Shown here piece by piece: positions 9,029 to 17,288 of a stretch of DNA of 64,000 bases (position 1 is its first letter; the number at the start of each line of letters is the position of its first letter). This DNA comes from Candidatus Rokuibacteriota bacterium (GTDB lineage Bacteria; Methylomirabilota; Methylomirabilia; Rokubacteriales; CSP1-6). The position numbers were made by a program, and so were the translations under genes. Location: the NCBI GenBank assembly GCA_016188005.1, contig JACPIQ010000075.1, positions 62,001-126,000 of the forward strand, in the 5' to 3' direction. A model generated the notes under the pieces. That model was given only the letters and a program-made list of their open reading frames with translations. It made no database searches and was not told the DNA's origin.

Positions 9029-9175
9029 GGGCGTGCCTCCTCGGGAGGCTCCCTTCGGCCTCCTGCCAGGATTCGACGGGACCCTCCGCGGGGTATTCGC
9101 GCCTCCCGGGTCACGCCGGAGGTGTATCTCTTCCGAGGCGTTGACCGGCTCCCGGCGTGACCGGACACTGGACCC

Positions 9176-10693
9176 GTGCTCGCGCGTGTCCGCTCGGCCG
9201 TGCTCCAGGGCATCGAGGCCACCTGCGTCTCGGTGGAGGTGGATGTCGCCTCGGGCCTGCCCTCCTTCACCACGGTGGGGCTGCCGGACTCGAGCGTGCG
9301 CGAGAGCCGCGACCGCATCCGCGCCGCCATCCACAACGCGGGCTTCGAGTTCCCGGCGGAGCGCATCACGGTGAACCTGGCGCCGGCCGACCTGCGCAAG
9401 GACGGCACGGCCTTCGACCTGCCCATGGCGGTGGGCATCCTGGCCGCGACGGGGCTGGTCAAGCCCGATCTCCTCGAGCGCGCCGCGCTGCTGGGAGAGC
9501 TGTCCCTGGACGGCCGCGTCCGTCCCGTGCGAGGCGTCCTGCCCGTGGCGCTCCTGTGCCTTCGGCAGGGGATCCCGCTCCTGATTGTGCCTGCGGAGAA
9601 CGCCCGGGAAGCCGCGGTCGTCGCGGGGGTGGACGTGATCCCGGTCCAGAGCATCCACGACACGGTGGAGCACCTCAACGGGGAGCGGCCCCTGAGAGCG
9701 GTGCAAGCCCCGATGCGAGTCTCGCTCGAGCCCGGCCGCGAGGACACTGACTTCGCCGAGGTGCGGGGCCAGGCCCACGCCAAGCGCGCCCTCGAGATCG
9801 CAGCCGCCGGCGGCCACAACGTCCTCATGCTCGGGCCGCCCGGCGCAGGCAAGACCATGCTCGCGCAGCGGCTGGCCACGATCCTCCCCCCGCTTTCGCT
9901 GGACGAGGCCATCGAGGTCTCGGTGGTCTGGAGCGTGGCCGGGCTCCTGACCGCCGAGCGGGGGCTCGTGACGCGGCGCCCGTTCCGGGCGCCCCACCAC
10001 ACGGTATCCGGGTCGGGGCTCGTCGGCGGCGGCGGCATTCCCCATCCGGGAGAGGCCAGCCTCGCGCATCTCGGCGTGCTCTTCCTCGACGAATTGCCCG
10101 AGTTCTCCCAGCGCGCCCTCGAGTCGCTGCGCCAGCCGCTGGAGGATGGGCTGATCACCGTCACCCGCGCCGCAGGCAGCGCGGCCTTCCCCGCGCGCTT
10201 CCAGCTCGTGGGCGCCGCGAACCCCTGCCGGCGCGGCTGCCGCTCCGTCGAGACTTGCGCCTGCACCCCCGCCGAGCGCGCGCGCTATCTCGGCCGGCTC
10301 TCGGGGCCGCTCCTGGACCGGATCGACCTGCACGTCGAGCTGACGGCGGTGAGCTACGCGGAGCTGGATACCGATGCGCCCGCCGAGTCCTCGGCCGCCA
10401 TCCGCCGGCGCGTGCTCGCCGCGCGCGCCCGCCAGACCGCGCGCTTCGCGGGCACCGGCGTGCGCGTGAACGCCCGGATGAGCGGGCGGCAGGCGCGCCA
10501 CTTCTGCCACGTCCCCCCGGACGCCTCCCGCCTGCTCGGGCGGGCCGTCTCTCAGCTCGGGCTCTCGGCGCGCGCCTATCACCGCCTGCTCAAGGTCGCC
10601 CGAACCGTGGCCGACCTGGCCGACCGTGACGCCATCGCCGCCGAGCACGTGGCCGAGGCGATCCAGTACCGGGACCCTGACCGCGCGACCTGA
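9176..10693 (+). CDS. comM: ComM/YifB family Mg-chelatase-like AAA+ ATPase
   Basis: The 505-residue product has the YifB/ComM layout: an N-terminal Lon-protease-like domain (LQGIEATCVSVEVDVASGLP), then an AAA+ core with Walker A GPPGAGKT, Walker B LFLDELPEFSQRALE, and a Mg-chelatase C-terminal domain (SARAYHRLLKVARTVADL). A zinc-binding-like insert PCRRGCRSVETCACTPAERARY is present. ComM is a hexameric helicase that promotes branch migration during natural transformation. The start is GTG at 9176 without an obvious ribosome-binding site. Confidence 0.95.
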   Translation: MLARVRSAVLQGIEATCVSVEVDVASGLPSFTTVGLPDSSVRESRDRIRAAIHNAGFEFPAERITVNLAPADLRKDGTAFDLPMAVGILAATGLVKPDLLERAALLGELSLDGRVRPVRGVLPVALLCLRQGIPLLIVPAENAREAAVVAGVDVIPVQSIHDTVEHLNGERPLRAVQAPMRVSLEPGREDTDFAEVRGQAHAKRALEIAAAGGHNVLMLGPPGAGKTMLAQRLATILPPLSLDEAIEVSVVWSVAGLLTAERGLVTRRPFRAPHHTVSGSGLVGGGGIPHPGEASLAHLGVLFLDELPEFSQRALESLRQPLEDGLITVTRAAGSAAFPARFQLVGAANPCRRGCRSVETCACTPAERARYLGRLSGPLLDRIDLHVELTAVSYAELDTDAPAESSAAIRRRVLAARARQTARFAGTGVRVNARMSGRQARHFCHVPPDASRLLGRAVSQLGLSARAYHRLLKVARTVADLADRDAIAAEHVAEAIQYRDPDRAT

Positions 10694-10808
10694 ACGGCGG
10701 CGAGAGGCCAAGCGGCTGTGGTGGCGCGGAGTTGCCCGGCTCGGACGGAGGACATCCCCGCCGGGAAGGCTCGCTACTGCCCCGAAGGCATTGGGCCTGT
10801 TGGATCAG

Positions 10809-10890
10809 GAAATTGATGTCGCCATTCCATTGACCCATCCCTCACTCTGGCATAGTCCGATTCCAAGGAGTTGACAGGTCCGTTAACTCT
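10809..10890 (+). promoter_or_regulatory. Candidate regulatory element pair in the 10694-11306 gap, shared with 22381-22467
   Basis: The 613-base gap between comM and the rhodanese gene has no convincing gene. It contains GAAATTGATGT (10809-10819), CATTGACC (10828-10835), and TTGACAGGTCCGTTAACTCT (10871-10890). The same first pair recurs with identical spacing at 22381-22407, and the 20-mer recurs on the opposite strand at 22448-22467 with 18 of 20 bases identical. Both gaps precede sulfur-metabolism gene blocks. This suggests a common regulator or promoter, but the distance to the rhodanese start (about 420 bases) is large. The rest of the gap shows nothing recognisable. Confidence 0.45.
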
Positions 10891-11306
10891 CCTGGCTCTC
10901 TCAGCTCTCGCGGGCGAGACCGACGGCCGCGATGGACAAGATCGGACCCCGGGAGGGGCTCCCGGAACGGCGGGGGTCCCCACGTCCGCGGCCGAACCGG
11001 CGCGGAAGGCATGGGAGACGCCTGATGACGCAATTCATTGCCCCATTGTCATGCTCCTCCTCGCCGGAGTCCTCGAGCGTGGCTTGCCCGGCCGCCACCA
11101 GGGGTGCCGGCAGACGCCTGCGCCGGCCGGGGAGGGGAAGGGGGTGATCGTCGCGGGGGGCTGAGATCGGCGGCGAGACCTGGCGAAACCCAGACCACCA
11201 TGGCCGCGGCTGGGCCCCGGCCCATGGCGCGCTGCCCCGAGGAAGGAGCTGGCGAGAGCGCGAGCCGCTCCGGGGGCGCGGATAGCGCGGACAGGAGGAC
11301 CCCTGC

Positions 11307-12335
11307 ATGAAACGGCACCGATTGGCATGGGGCTCGATGGCTGTGACACTCCTCCTGGCCCTCACGGGTACGGCCGCCGCGGCCGAGGTCATCGTGGACA
11401 CGGCCTACGTGGCCAAGCAGAAGGACAAGCCGGGGGTGGTGGTCCTCGACGCGCGCCCGGACAGGGCCTACAAGAGCGACCACATTCCCGGCGCCATCAC
11501 CCTGGGTGGCCGGGGCGCGGCGGTGGTCCTCAGAGACGTGGATGCGCGCATCCTCCCTGTGAAGACGCTGGAGAAGATCCTGGGCGAGGCGGGAATCGGT
11601 CGCGACCAGGAGATCATCGTCTATGGCAACAAGGGCGATACCGGCATGACGGTGCCGTTCTGGATCCTCGAGTACCTCGGAGCGGAGAAGGTCCGCGCCT
11701 ACTGGGGCGGGATCGACGACTGGAAGGCCGCGAAGCAGCCGCTCAGCAAGGAGGAGCGGAAGCTGCCCGCCGCGACGTTCACGGCCAAGGTCCGCGGGGA
11801 GCGTCTGGCCTCCACCGACTACGTCAAGACCCACCTGAAGAACGCCGCCGTCCAGCTGGTCGACGCCCGGACACTCAAGGAGTTCTCGGGGGACGACATC
11901 CGCGCCGTCCGCGGCGGGCACATCCCCGGGGCCGTCCTGATCCCCTTCGAGCAGAACTGGGTGGACCCCGAGGCGGCGAAGAAGCTCGGCGACGGGCGGG
12001 TGACGAGCCGCGACGGCATGGCCCTCAAGGAGGCCCAGGCTCTCCGCGAGCTGTACAAGGGGCTGGACCCCAAGAAGGAAGTCGTCGCGTACTGCCAGAC
12101 GGGTACCCGGTCCACGCTCAGCTACGTGGTGCTGCGCTCGCTCGGCTTCGAGAAAGTCCGCAACTACGACGACTCCTGGATCGTCTGGGGAAGCCGGCTG
12201 GACCTGCCGGTGGGGAATGTCAGCTACTACGACTTCGTCAAGGTGAACGCGGCGCTCAAGCGGCTGGATCAGCTGGAGCAGCAGGTGGATGATCTCGAGC
12301 GTGCGATGAAACCGAAGAAGACCGAGACGCGCTAG
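11307..12335 (+). CDS. Exported tandem-rhodanese thiosulfate sulfurtransferase
   Basis: This 342-residue protein has a Sec signal (AVTLLLALTGTAAAA) and two rhodanese domains. The C-terminal domain has the active-site loop CQTGTRS with Cys near residue 263, so it can carry a persulfide. The N-terminal domain has YGNKGDTG at the equivalent loop and lacks the cysteine, as in other SseA-like two-domain rhodaneses. A short coiled-coil tail (NAALKRLDQLEQQVDDLERAM) follows. It starts a cluster of sulfur-relay genes, so it probably mobilises sulfane sulfur in the periplasm. GGAGGA precedes the ATG. Confidence 0.92.
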   Translation: MKRHRLAWGSMAVTLLLALTGTAAAAEVIVDTAYVAKQKDKPGVVVLDARPDRAYKSDHIPGAITLGGRGAAVVLRDVDARILPVKTLEKILGEAGIGRDQEIIVYGNKGDTGMTVPFWILEYLGAEKVRAYWGGIDDWKAAKQPLSKEERKLPAATFTAKVRGERLASTDYVKTHLKNAAVQLVDARTLKEFSGDDIRAVRGGHIPGAVLIPFEQNWVDPEAAKKLGDGRVTSRDGMALKEAQALRELYKGLDPKKEVVAYCQTGTRSTLSYVVLRSLGFEKVRNYDDSWIVWGSRLDLPVGNVSYYDFVKVNAALKRLDQLEQQVDDLERAMKPKKTETR

Positions 12336-12340
12336 GCGCC

Positions 12341-12712
12341 ATGGCGGGGGAGCGGCTGCTCATCTTCCAGACCCACGGCGTGCTCCACCCGCACCGGACC
12401 TATGCGCCGCTGTTCTTCGCGCTGACGGCGGCGGCCATGGACCTGAAGGTCGCCGTCTGGTTCAGCATGGAGGGCGTCACCCAGCTCCGCAAGGGAGCCG
12501 CCGAGCGTGTCGAGCTCGAGCCCGGGAGCGGGATGACGCTGGCCGACTGGCTGCGCCAGGCGCAGGAGGCGGGGGTCGAGCTGATGGCCTGCGCTCACGC
12601 CATGGGCGTGGAGAAGATGACCGAGGCCGACCTGATCGACGGCGTGCGCATCGTGGGCGTGGCGGGGGCGCTCGACCGCTGCCTCGAGGCCGATCGCGTC
12701 ATGTACTTCTGA
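12341..12712 (+). CDS. DsrE-family small protein with conserved cysteine
   Basis: This 123-residue protein has the DsrE fold pattern: ERLLIFQTHG, a helix, then AAMDLKVAVWFSMEGV, and LMACAHAMGVEKM, where a single Cys lies at the position used for persulfide transfer in DsrE/TusD proteins. It begins five bases after the rhodanese stop, so it may receive sulfur in the same relay. It is closest to the group annotated DsrE/DsrF-like or peroxiredoxin-like family. The exact paralogue cannot be told without a tree. Confidence 0.8.
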   Translation: MAGERLLIFQTHGVLHPHRTYAPLFFALTAAAMDLKVAVWFSMEGVTQLRKGAAERVELEPGSGMTLADWLRQAQEAGVELMACAHAMGVEKMTEADLIDGVRIVGVAGALDRCLEADRVMYF

Positions 12713-12727
12713 GACGAGGGAGATGCC

Positions 12728-13003
12728 GTGGCGGCCAAGCGGATCGCGGTGCTCGTCCGGGACAGGCAGGGGGAAGCGCTGAGGATGGCGCTGGGTCTCC
12801 TGCTGCTGAGTGACGTGGTCGAGGTCTATGTGCTCGACCGGCCACTGGCGCCGACTGACGATGTCCGCCTGCAGCTCGAACCCGTGAAGGAGATGGAGGT
12901 GCCGCTGTACACCAACTGCGGCCCCCAGGAGGGGATGGAGTCCTTGTCCACTGAGGAGATCGCGCGCCGGCTGGTCGGGTACGACCACGCCCTCGCCTAC
13001 TGA
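12728..13003 (+). CDS. Small DsrE/DsrF-like sulfur-relay protein
   Basis: This 91-residue product from a GTG start begins KRIAVLVRDRQGEALRMALG, with strand, helix and strand elements of the DsrE/F superfamily and one cysteine in LYTNCGPQEG. It lies 15 bases after another DsrE-like gene and 10 before a third. The small size and single Cys fit one subunit of a DsrEFH-like heterocomplex. Family assignment rests on pattern and context. Confidence 0.65.
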   Translation: MAAKRIAVLVRDRQGEALRMALGLLLLSDVVEVYVLDRPLAPTDDVRLQLEPVKEMEVPLYTNCGPQEGMESLSTEEIARRLVGYDHALAY

Positions 13004-13013
13004 GGGCATCCCC

Positions 13014-13316
13014 ATGAGGCTCGCCATCGTCGTCAGCAGCGACAGGAATCTGCGGCATGTCGTGGGACTGACCACGGCAGCCGCCGGCAAGGGCCACCAG
13101 GTCTCCCTCTTCGCCATGGACTCGGGGACCCGGCTCCTGGCGGAGCCAGCCTGCGCCGGCCTCTCGAAGCTCGCCGGCGTCAGCATGAGCGTCTGCGAGC
13201 ACAGCGCCGCGGGCCACGGCGTCACCCGGGAGGGGCTCCCCGGGGAGATCGTGTGGGGCAGCCAGTACCACAACGCCGTGATGACCCACGACGCCGACAG
13301 GGTGCTCGTCCTGTGA
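13014..13316 (+). CDS. Small DsrE-family protein
   Basis: This 100-residue product starts MRLAIVVSSDRNLRHVVGLT and continues KGHQVSLFAMDSGTRLL, the first beta-alpha-beta of the DsrE superfamily. A cysteine in PACAGLSKL and another in SVCEHSAAGHG are candidate sulfur carriers. Its stop overlaps the next GTG start by four bases, so it is translationally coupled to the DsrH-like gene. Confidence 0.7.
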   Translation: MRLAIVVSSDRNLRHVVGLTTAAAGKGHQVSLFAMDSGTRLLAEPACAGLSKLAGVSMSVCEHSAAGHGVTREGLPGEIVWGSQYHNAVMTHDADRVLVL

Positions 13317-13483
13317 CGGTCCTCTTTCTCCTCACCCGAGGGCCCGATCCGCTCTCGCGCCGGATCGTGGAGGCGCAGCAGCGCGAGCACGAGGTGACGG
13401 TCATCGATCTGTCGGCGCCGGAGGTGTCGTACGACCGGGTCATCGACGAGATCGCCGCCCACGATCGGGTCATCTCGTGGTGA
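13313..13483 (+). CDS. Very small DsrH/TusB-like protein (56 aa)
   Basis: The GTG at 13313 overlaps the previous stop (GTGA) and opens a 56-residue reading frame starting TVLFLLTRGPDPLSRRIVEA and ending AAHDRVISW. The opening strand and closing D-VISW tail resemble DsrH/TusB proteins, which are normally about 95 residues, so this is a short form. It has no cysteine. It is coupled at its 3' end to the glycosyltransferase gene. Its place after three DsrE-like genes supports a third subunit of a DsrEFH-like complex. Confidence 0.6.
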   Translation: MTVLFLLTRGPDPLSRRIVEAQQREHEVTVIDLSAPEVSYDRVIDEIAAHDRVISW

Positions 13484-15216
13484 CGGCGGCGGCTGGCCGG
13501 CTCCTGCACGGCCAGCGGCTGGCCCGCGGGGTCCTCAGCGCCTCCACCGCGCTGGCGACGCTCTGCGCCTGGCTCACCCTGCTGGCCTTCCGGGGGCTCG
13601 ACGACAACCGTCTGACGAGCTGGCAGTGGGCATTCGCCGACGCCCCCGTGGCGGGCCTCACCGGGCTCCTCGTCGCAGCCATGGGGCTGGCCTGGGCGCT
13701 CTGTCGGGCCGCGCCGCCCGAGCGCCACGCCGTGCCCCTCCTGGGGCTGGCGGCCTTCCTCGCCGCGGCGCTCTTCTGGAGAGAACCCGAGGTAATCGTG
13801 GACGCCGCGCGCTACTTCACCCAGGCCAAGCACCTCGCGGTCCACGGGGTCGGCACCTTCCTCAGCGAGTGGGGCACGGCCATGCCCGCCTGGACCGACC
13901 TGCCCCTGGTTCCCTTCCTGTACGGCCTGCTCTTCGCCGTGTGGGGCGAGGGGCGGGCGCCGGCCCAGGCGTTCACGGCGCTCTGCTTCTCGGGCACGGC
14001 CCTCCTCACCTACGGCATGGGCAGGCGGCTCTGGGACGGGAGCGTGGGCCTCTACGGCGGCGCGCTCCTCCTGGGCATGCCGTATCTCCTCACCCAGGTC
14101 CCGCTGATGCTCGTCGATGTCCCCACGATGTTCTTCCTGACGCTGGCGCTGTGGGCGGCCATCGCCGCCATCCAGGACGGGGGGAGCGTGAGGCTCGCCC
14201 TGGCCTCGGCCGCCCTCGCCCTGGCGCTCCTGTCCAAGTACACGGCGTGGCTGCTCTGCTCCGGCGTGCCGGTCATCGCCCTGGTCCACGCCCGCGGGAA
14301 GCCCGGGCGGGTCCTGGTGCGCGCGGCGGTGATCGTGACGGCAGCCGGCCTCGTCGTGGGCGCCCTGGCCGTGGCCAGGCCCGAGTTGGCCTCGGCGCAA
14401 CTCGGGCTGCTCTGGAGCTATCAGTTGCCCGGCCTGGGCCGCTGGCGGGAGAGCCTCGCCTCCACCTTCCTGTTCCAGATCCACCCCTTCGTCACGGTGG
14501 CGGCCGCGTGGGGCGCCGCGCTGGCCGCTCGCAGCCGGGACTGTCGCTTCGCGGTCCCGGCCTGGCCCCTGCTCCTCCTGCTGGCGCTCGGCGCCGGGCG
14601 GAGCCGGTACATCATCCCGGCACTGCCGATGCTGGCCCTGATGGCCGCCTGCGGGCTGCGCTCGATCGCCCGGCCGGAGATCCGCCGCTTCGCCGCCGCC
14701 TGCATCGTGACGGCCTCGCTCCTGGTCGCCGTCCTCGGCTACCTCCCCCATCTCGCGAGGACGAGCGCCGTGAATCTCAGGGACGCCGGGGCGTATCTGG
14801 ATGCGCTCGACGCCGATGTCGTGGAGGTGCTGGTGCTCCCACAGCCGGGGTCGGGGGTCAACCCGGCAGTGTCCGTGCCGCTCCTGGACCTGCACACCGC
14901 CAAGCGCCTCGTCGCCCGCGTCGGGCCGCCGGCCTCGGCGCCGCCCGAGGAGATCGAGCAGTCACCGCTGCGCTTCACCTGGGCCTATGCCCTCCCCGCC
15001 TACTACGCCCCCGGAGCCGCGAGCCCCTCGGGGCCCGGGACGCGGGTGCTCATCCTGGCCCGGCCCGATCAGCCCCTGACCGCGGCGGTCGAGGGCGCGC
15101 TCAGGGGCTACAGGTTCGCGCGGGCCTTCGAGGTGCGGGAGCCGTGGTTCCGGTACGGGACCGTGCTGAGAGTGTACCGGCGGGCCGAGGTGGCGGCCGC
15201 CGGAGGGAGGTCCTGA
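13477..15216 (+). CDS. PMT_2/ArnT-like polytopic glycosyltransferase
   Basis: This 579-residue membrane protein has roughly ten hydrophobic helices, and a large first loop VDAARYFTQAKHLAVHGVGTF with conserved acidic residues. DVPTMFFLTLALW and LLSKYTAWLL are typical of the dolichyl-phosphate-mannose mannosyltransferase / ArnT superfamily (GT-C fold). A soluble C-terminal domain of about 120 residues follows. It would transfer a sugar from a polyprenyl-phosphate carrier outside the membrane. Its place inside a sulfur block, overlapping the DsrH-like gene by seven bases, is unexplained. Confidence 0.8.
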   Translation: MVTAAAGRLLHGQRLARGVLSASTALATLCAWLTLLAFRGLDDNRLTSWQWAFADAPVAGLTGLLVAAMGLAWALCRAAPPERHAVPLLGLAAFLAAALFWREPEVIVDAARYFTQAKHLAVHGVGTFLSEWGTAMPAWTDLPLVPFLYGLLFAVWGEGRAPAQAFTALCFSGTALLTYGMGRRLWDGSVGLYGGALLLGMPYLLTQVPLMLVDVPTMFFLTLALWAAIAAIQDGGSVRLALASAALALALLSKYTAWLLCSGVPVIALVHARGKPGRVLVRAAVIVTAAGLVVGALAVARPELASAQLGLLWSYQLPGLGRWRESLASTFLFQIHPFVTVAAAWGAALAARSRDCRFAVPAWPLLLLLALGAGRSRYIIPALPMLALMAACGLRSIARPEIRRFAAACIVTASLLVAVLGYLPHLARTSAVNLRDAGAYLDALDADVVEVLVLPQPGSGVNPAVSVPLLDLHTAKRLVARVGPPASAPPEEIEQSPLRFTWAYALPAYYAPGAASPSGPGTRVLILARPDQPLTAAVEGALRGYRFARAFEVREPWFRYGTVLRVYRRAEVAAAGGRS

Positions 15217-15217
15217 C

Positions 15218-16645
15218 ATGGAGGGGGGCGCCAGAGGAAACCAGGTGCGGGTCTTCGTCATCATCGGCTTCCTCAGCCTGGTCAGCATCGTCACCTACGG
15301 CTGGAGCGAGTACTACATCTATCTCTCGGCTTACCTCTGGTTCGGAGTCATCTACGGGATGTGCCTGCAGTACGGCAGGTTCTGCTTCTCCTCGGCCTTC
15401 CGGGACCTCTTCGCGGTGGGCGTGCCGCGGATGGCCGTGGGGATCATGATCGCCATGGTGCTCTTCGGCTTCGTCTCCGCCCTCGTCACCGCGCTCGGGA
15501 TGAGCACCTTCCACGCCGCCCCGTATGGGCTGCACTCCGTGATCGCGGGGCTGATCTTCGGCGTGGGCATGGTGCTGGCCGGCGGCTGCGCCTCGGGGTC
15601 GCTGTACAAGACCGGAGAGGGCAATGGCAGCGCCATGCTCGTGGTGCTCTCCATCAGCGTGACCCAGGCGGTATTCGTGGACGTGGGGGGCTGGGTCAAT
15701 GCGCTGGTCCCGGGGGCCTGGCGCGAGTCGGCCCTGGCCAAGGGCCTCCCCGCCTCCGTCAACGTCGGCGACGGCTGGGTGGACCAGTACCTCGCCGGGC
15801 ATGTCTGGAACCAGCCCGTGGCCACCTTCGGCGAGCTGCTGGGGCTCTCCAACCCCTTCGCGGCCGCCTATGTGGGGAATGTGCTGGTGGGGATCGCGCT
15901 GCCGGCGGCGCTGGTGCTGGGGTGGATCTACGCGGGCTGGGCGCGGCGCCCCTTCCTCAGGCGGCGGGCGAAGGCGGGGCAGCCGGCGGCCGGCCTCGGG
16001 ACCGAGCTGGCCGGGTACTGGGGCATGGTCATGGCGTCCAAGCGCACGGCCGTGGCGGGGCTCTGTCTGGGGATCGCCGCGGGGCTGCACATGCTCGTGA
16101 TGAAGGGACTCCAGGTGAAGTTCGGCGTGACGAACTTCGGCGAGCTGATGAGCCGCATGGGCTTCACCTTCGGCATCTCCGCCACGGGCACCGTGTTCGA
16201 CCCGGGCTACTGGTACGTGACGACGCAGGAAGCCCAGTGGGTGGGGTGGGTGTTCAACCGGCTGGGCTGGGGGAACATGGACAACATCTTCTTCGGCCTC
16301 AACAACGGCATCCCCAACCCCCTCATCAACCCCGCCGACTGGATGTCCATCGGCCTCATCGGCGGCGCCGCCGTCATGGCACTCCTGCACAACGAGTTCA
16401 AGTGGAAGGCGCCCACGCGGGAGCTGGCGACGTGGGCCGTCCTGGGGGGCTTCCTCATGGGCATCGGCTCGCGGCTGGGGCTCGGGTGCAATATCGGCGC
16501 CTTCTTCGTCCGCGTGTCCGAGGGCGACGTGTCGGGCTGGCTCTTCGGGCTGGGCATGATCGCGGGCGCCTGGGTCGGCGTGAAGTTCTTCAGCTGGTGG
16601 ACCGAGCGGAGGATGGCCCGCGAGGCCGCCTTCGACTTGGCCTGA
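15218..16645 (+). CDS. YeeE/YedE (TsuA-like) sulfur-compound transporter
   Basis: This 475-residue membrane protein is built of two YeeE/YedE halves. The conserved cysteines are present: MCLQYGRFCFSSAF near residue 50, MVLAGGCASGSLYK near residue 125, and LGLGCNIGAFF near residue 425. In TsuA, such buried cysteines pass thiosulfate through the membrane by transient S-S or S-H contacts. A TusA gene lies 29 bases downstream, the usual partnership in which TusA receives imported sulfur. Substrate could be thiosulfate or another sulfane compound. Confidence 0.9.
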   Translation: MEGGARGNQVRVFVIIGFLSLVSIVTYGWSEYYIYLSAYLWFGVIYGMCLQYGRFCFSSAFRDLFAVGVPRMAVGIMIAMVLFGFVSALVTALGMSTFHAAPYGLHSVIAGLIFGVGMVLAGGCASGSLYKTGEGNGSAMLVVLSISVTQAVFVDVGGWVNALVPGAWRESALAKGLPASVNVGDGWVDQYLAGHVWNQPVATFGELLGLSNPFAAAYVGNVLVGIALPAALVLGWIYAGWARRPFLRRRAKAGQPAAGLGTELAGYWGMVMASKRTAVAGLCLGIAAGLHMLVMKGLQVKFGVTNFGELMSRMGFTFGISATGTVFDPGYWYVTTQEAQWVGWVFNRLGWGNMDNIFFGLNNGIPNPLINPADWMSIGLIGGAAVMALLHNEFKWKAPTRELATWAVLGGFLMGIGSRLGLGCNIGAFFVRVSEGDVSGWLFGLGMIAGAWVGVKFFSWWTERRMAREAAFDLA

Positions 16646-16674
16646 TCACCCGCAGGGCCGGGAGAGCACACACC

Positions 16675-16935
16675 ATGGCGATGAAGTTCGAGAAGCGGGC
16701 CGACGGCGAGTTCCTGCTGGACGTGAGAGGGTATGTCTGCCCCCACCCGCAGCTGTACACGAAGAAGGCGCTGGACAAGATGCAGGAGGGGGACACGCTG
16801 GAGCTCGTGTTCGACAACCCGTCCTCGGCCGAGTCCATCGCCGCCATGTGCGACACCACGGGCGACGAGATCGTCGGCCGGGCGATGGAGAAGGGCACCT
16901 ACACGTGGAAGATCCGCAAGACGAGCGAGACGTGA
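16675..16935 (+). CDS. tusA: TusA-like sulfur carrier (CPHP variant)
   Basis: This 86-residue TusA/SirA-family protein has LDVRGYVCPHPQLYTKKAL near residue 16, with active-site Cys22. The motif is CPHP rather than the usual CPxP (often CPEP/CPMP). A second cysteine lies near residue 58 in AAMCDTTG. ATG at 16675 follows GGGAGAG. It presumably accepts sulfur from the upstream YeeE/YedE transporter or rhodanese and passes it to DsrE-type proteins. Confidence 0.9.
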   Translation: MAMKFEKRADGEFLLDVRGYVCPHPQLYTKKALDKMQEGDTLELVFDNPSSAESIAAMCDTTGDEIVGRAMEKGTYTWKIRKTSET

Positions 16936-16972
16936 AGGACCAGACGCAGGGCTGTCACGGGCGGGGCGCGGG

Positions 16973-17260
16973 ATGAGCACGAGTCTCTGGATCGTCACGG
17001 TGATCGTGGTGGCCTGGACGAGCTTCCTCATCGGCTACGGTGTCTCGGCGCTCACGACCGTCAGGCAGCAGCCCGCCGCCGAGGTGAGCGCCCCCGGGGG
17101 CGGCTACGGGGCGGCCAGGCAGGGCCCGGCAGCCGCGGCTGGTGGCTACGGCGAGGCCAAGGCCCGCGCGAGGGCCCCGGCCGGTGGCTACGGCGCTCCT
17201 GCCGGGGACTCCTCCGGGAGCCGGAAGCGGTACCGCTCCGAGGACTCCTCCTCGGACTGA
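16973..17260 (+). CDS. Small single-pass membrane protein with GGYG repeats, unknown
   Basis: This 95-residue product has one N-terminal hydrophobic helix (LWIVTVIVVAWTSFLIGYGV), followed by a low-complexity tail. The tail carries at least three GGYG units (PGGGYGAAR, AGGYGEAK, AGGYGAPAGD), and ends in a charged RKRYRSEDSSSD. No domain is recognised. It lies 37 bases after tusA. The repeats resemble flexible Gly/Tyr-rich tails that can mediate weak protein contacts. Coding is supported by the sharp hydrophobic-to-repeat design and position, but not by homology. Confidence 0.6.
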   Translation: MSTSLWIVTVIVVAWTSFLIGYGVSALTTVRQQPAAEVSAPGGGYGAARQGPAAAAGGYGEAKARARAPAGGYGAPAGDSSGSRKRYRSEDSSSD

Positions 17261-17288
17261 CTTGCGCTTGGCGCGCGAGCCATTCCCG

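Noticed and set aside
9025-10711. Antisense frame covering comM that is continuous with the Spy-like gene
   Set aside because: Only the last 183 residues carry a signal peptide and LTxxQ motifs; the upstream part is opposite comM and has no domain.
10871-11164. 97-residue frame in the comM-rhodanese gap
   Set aside because: No ribosome-binding site, no domain, low-complexity composition; left as non-coding.
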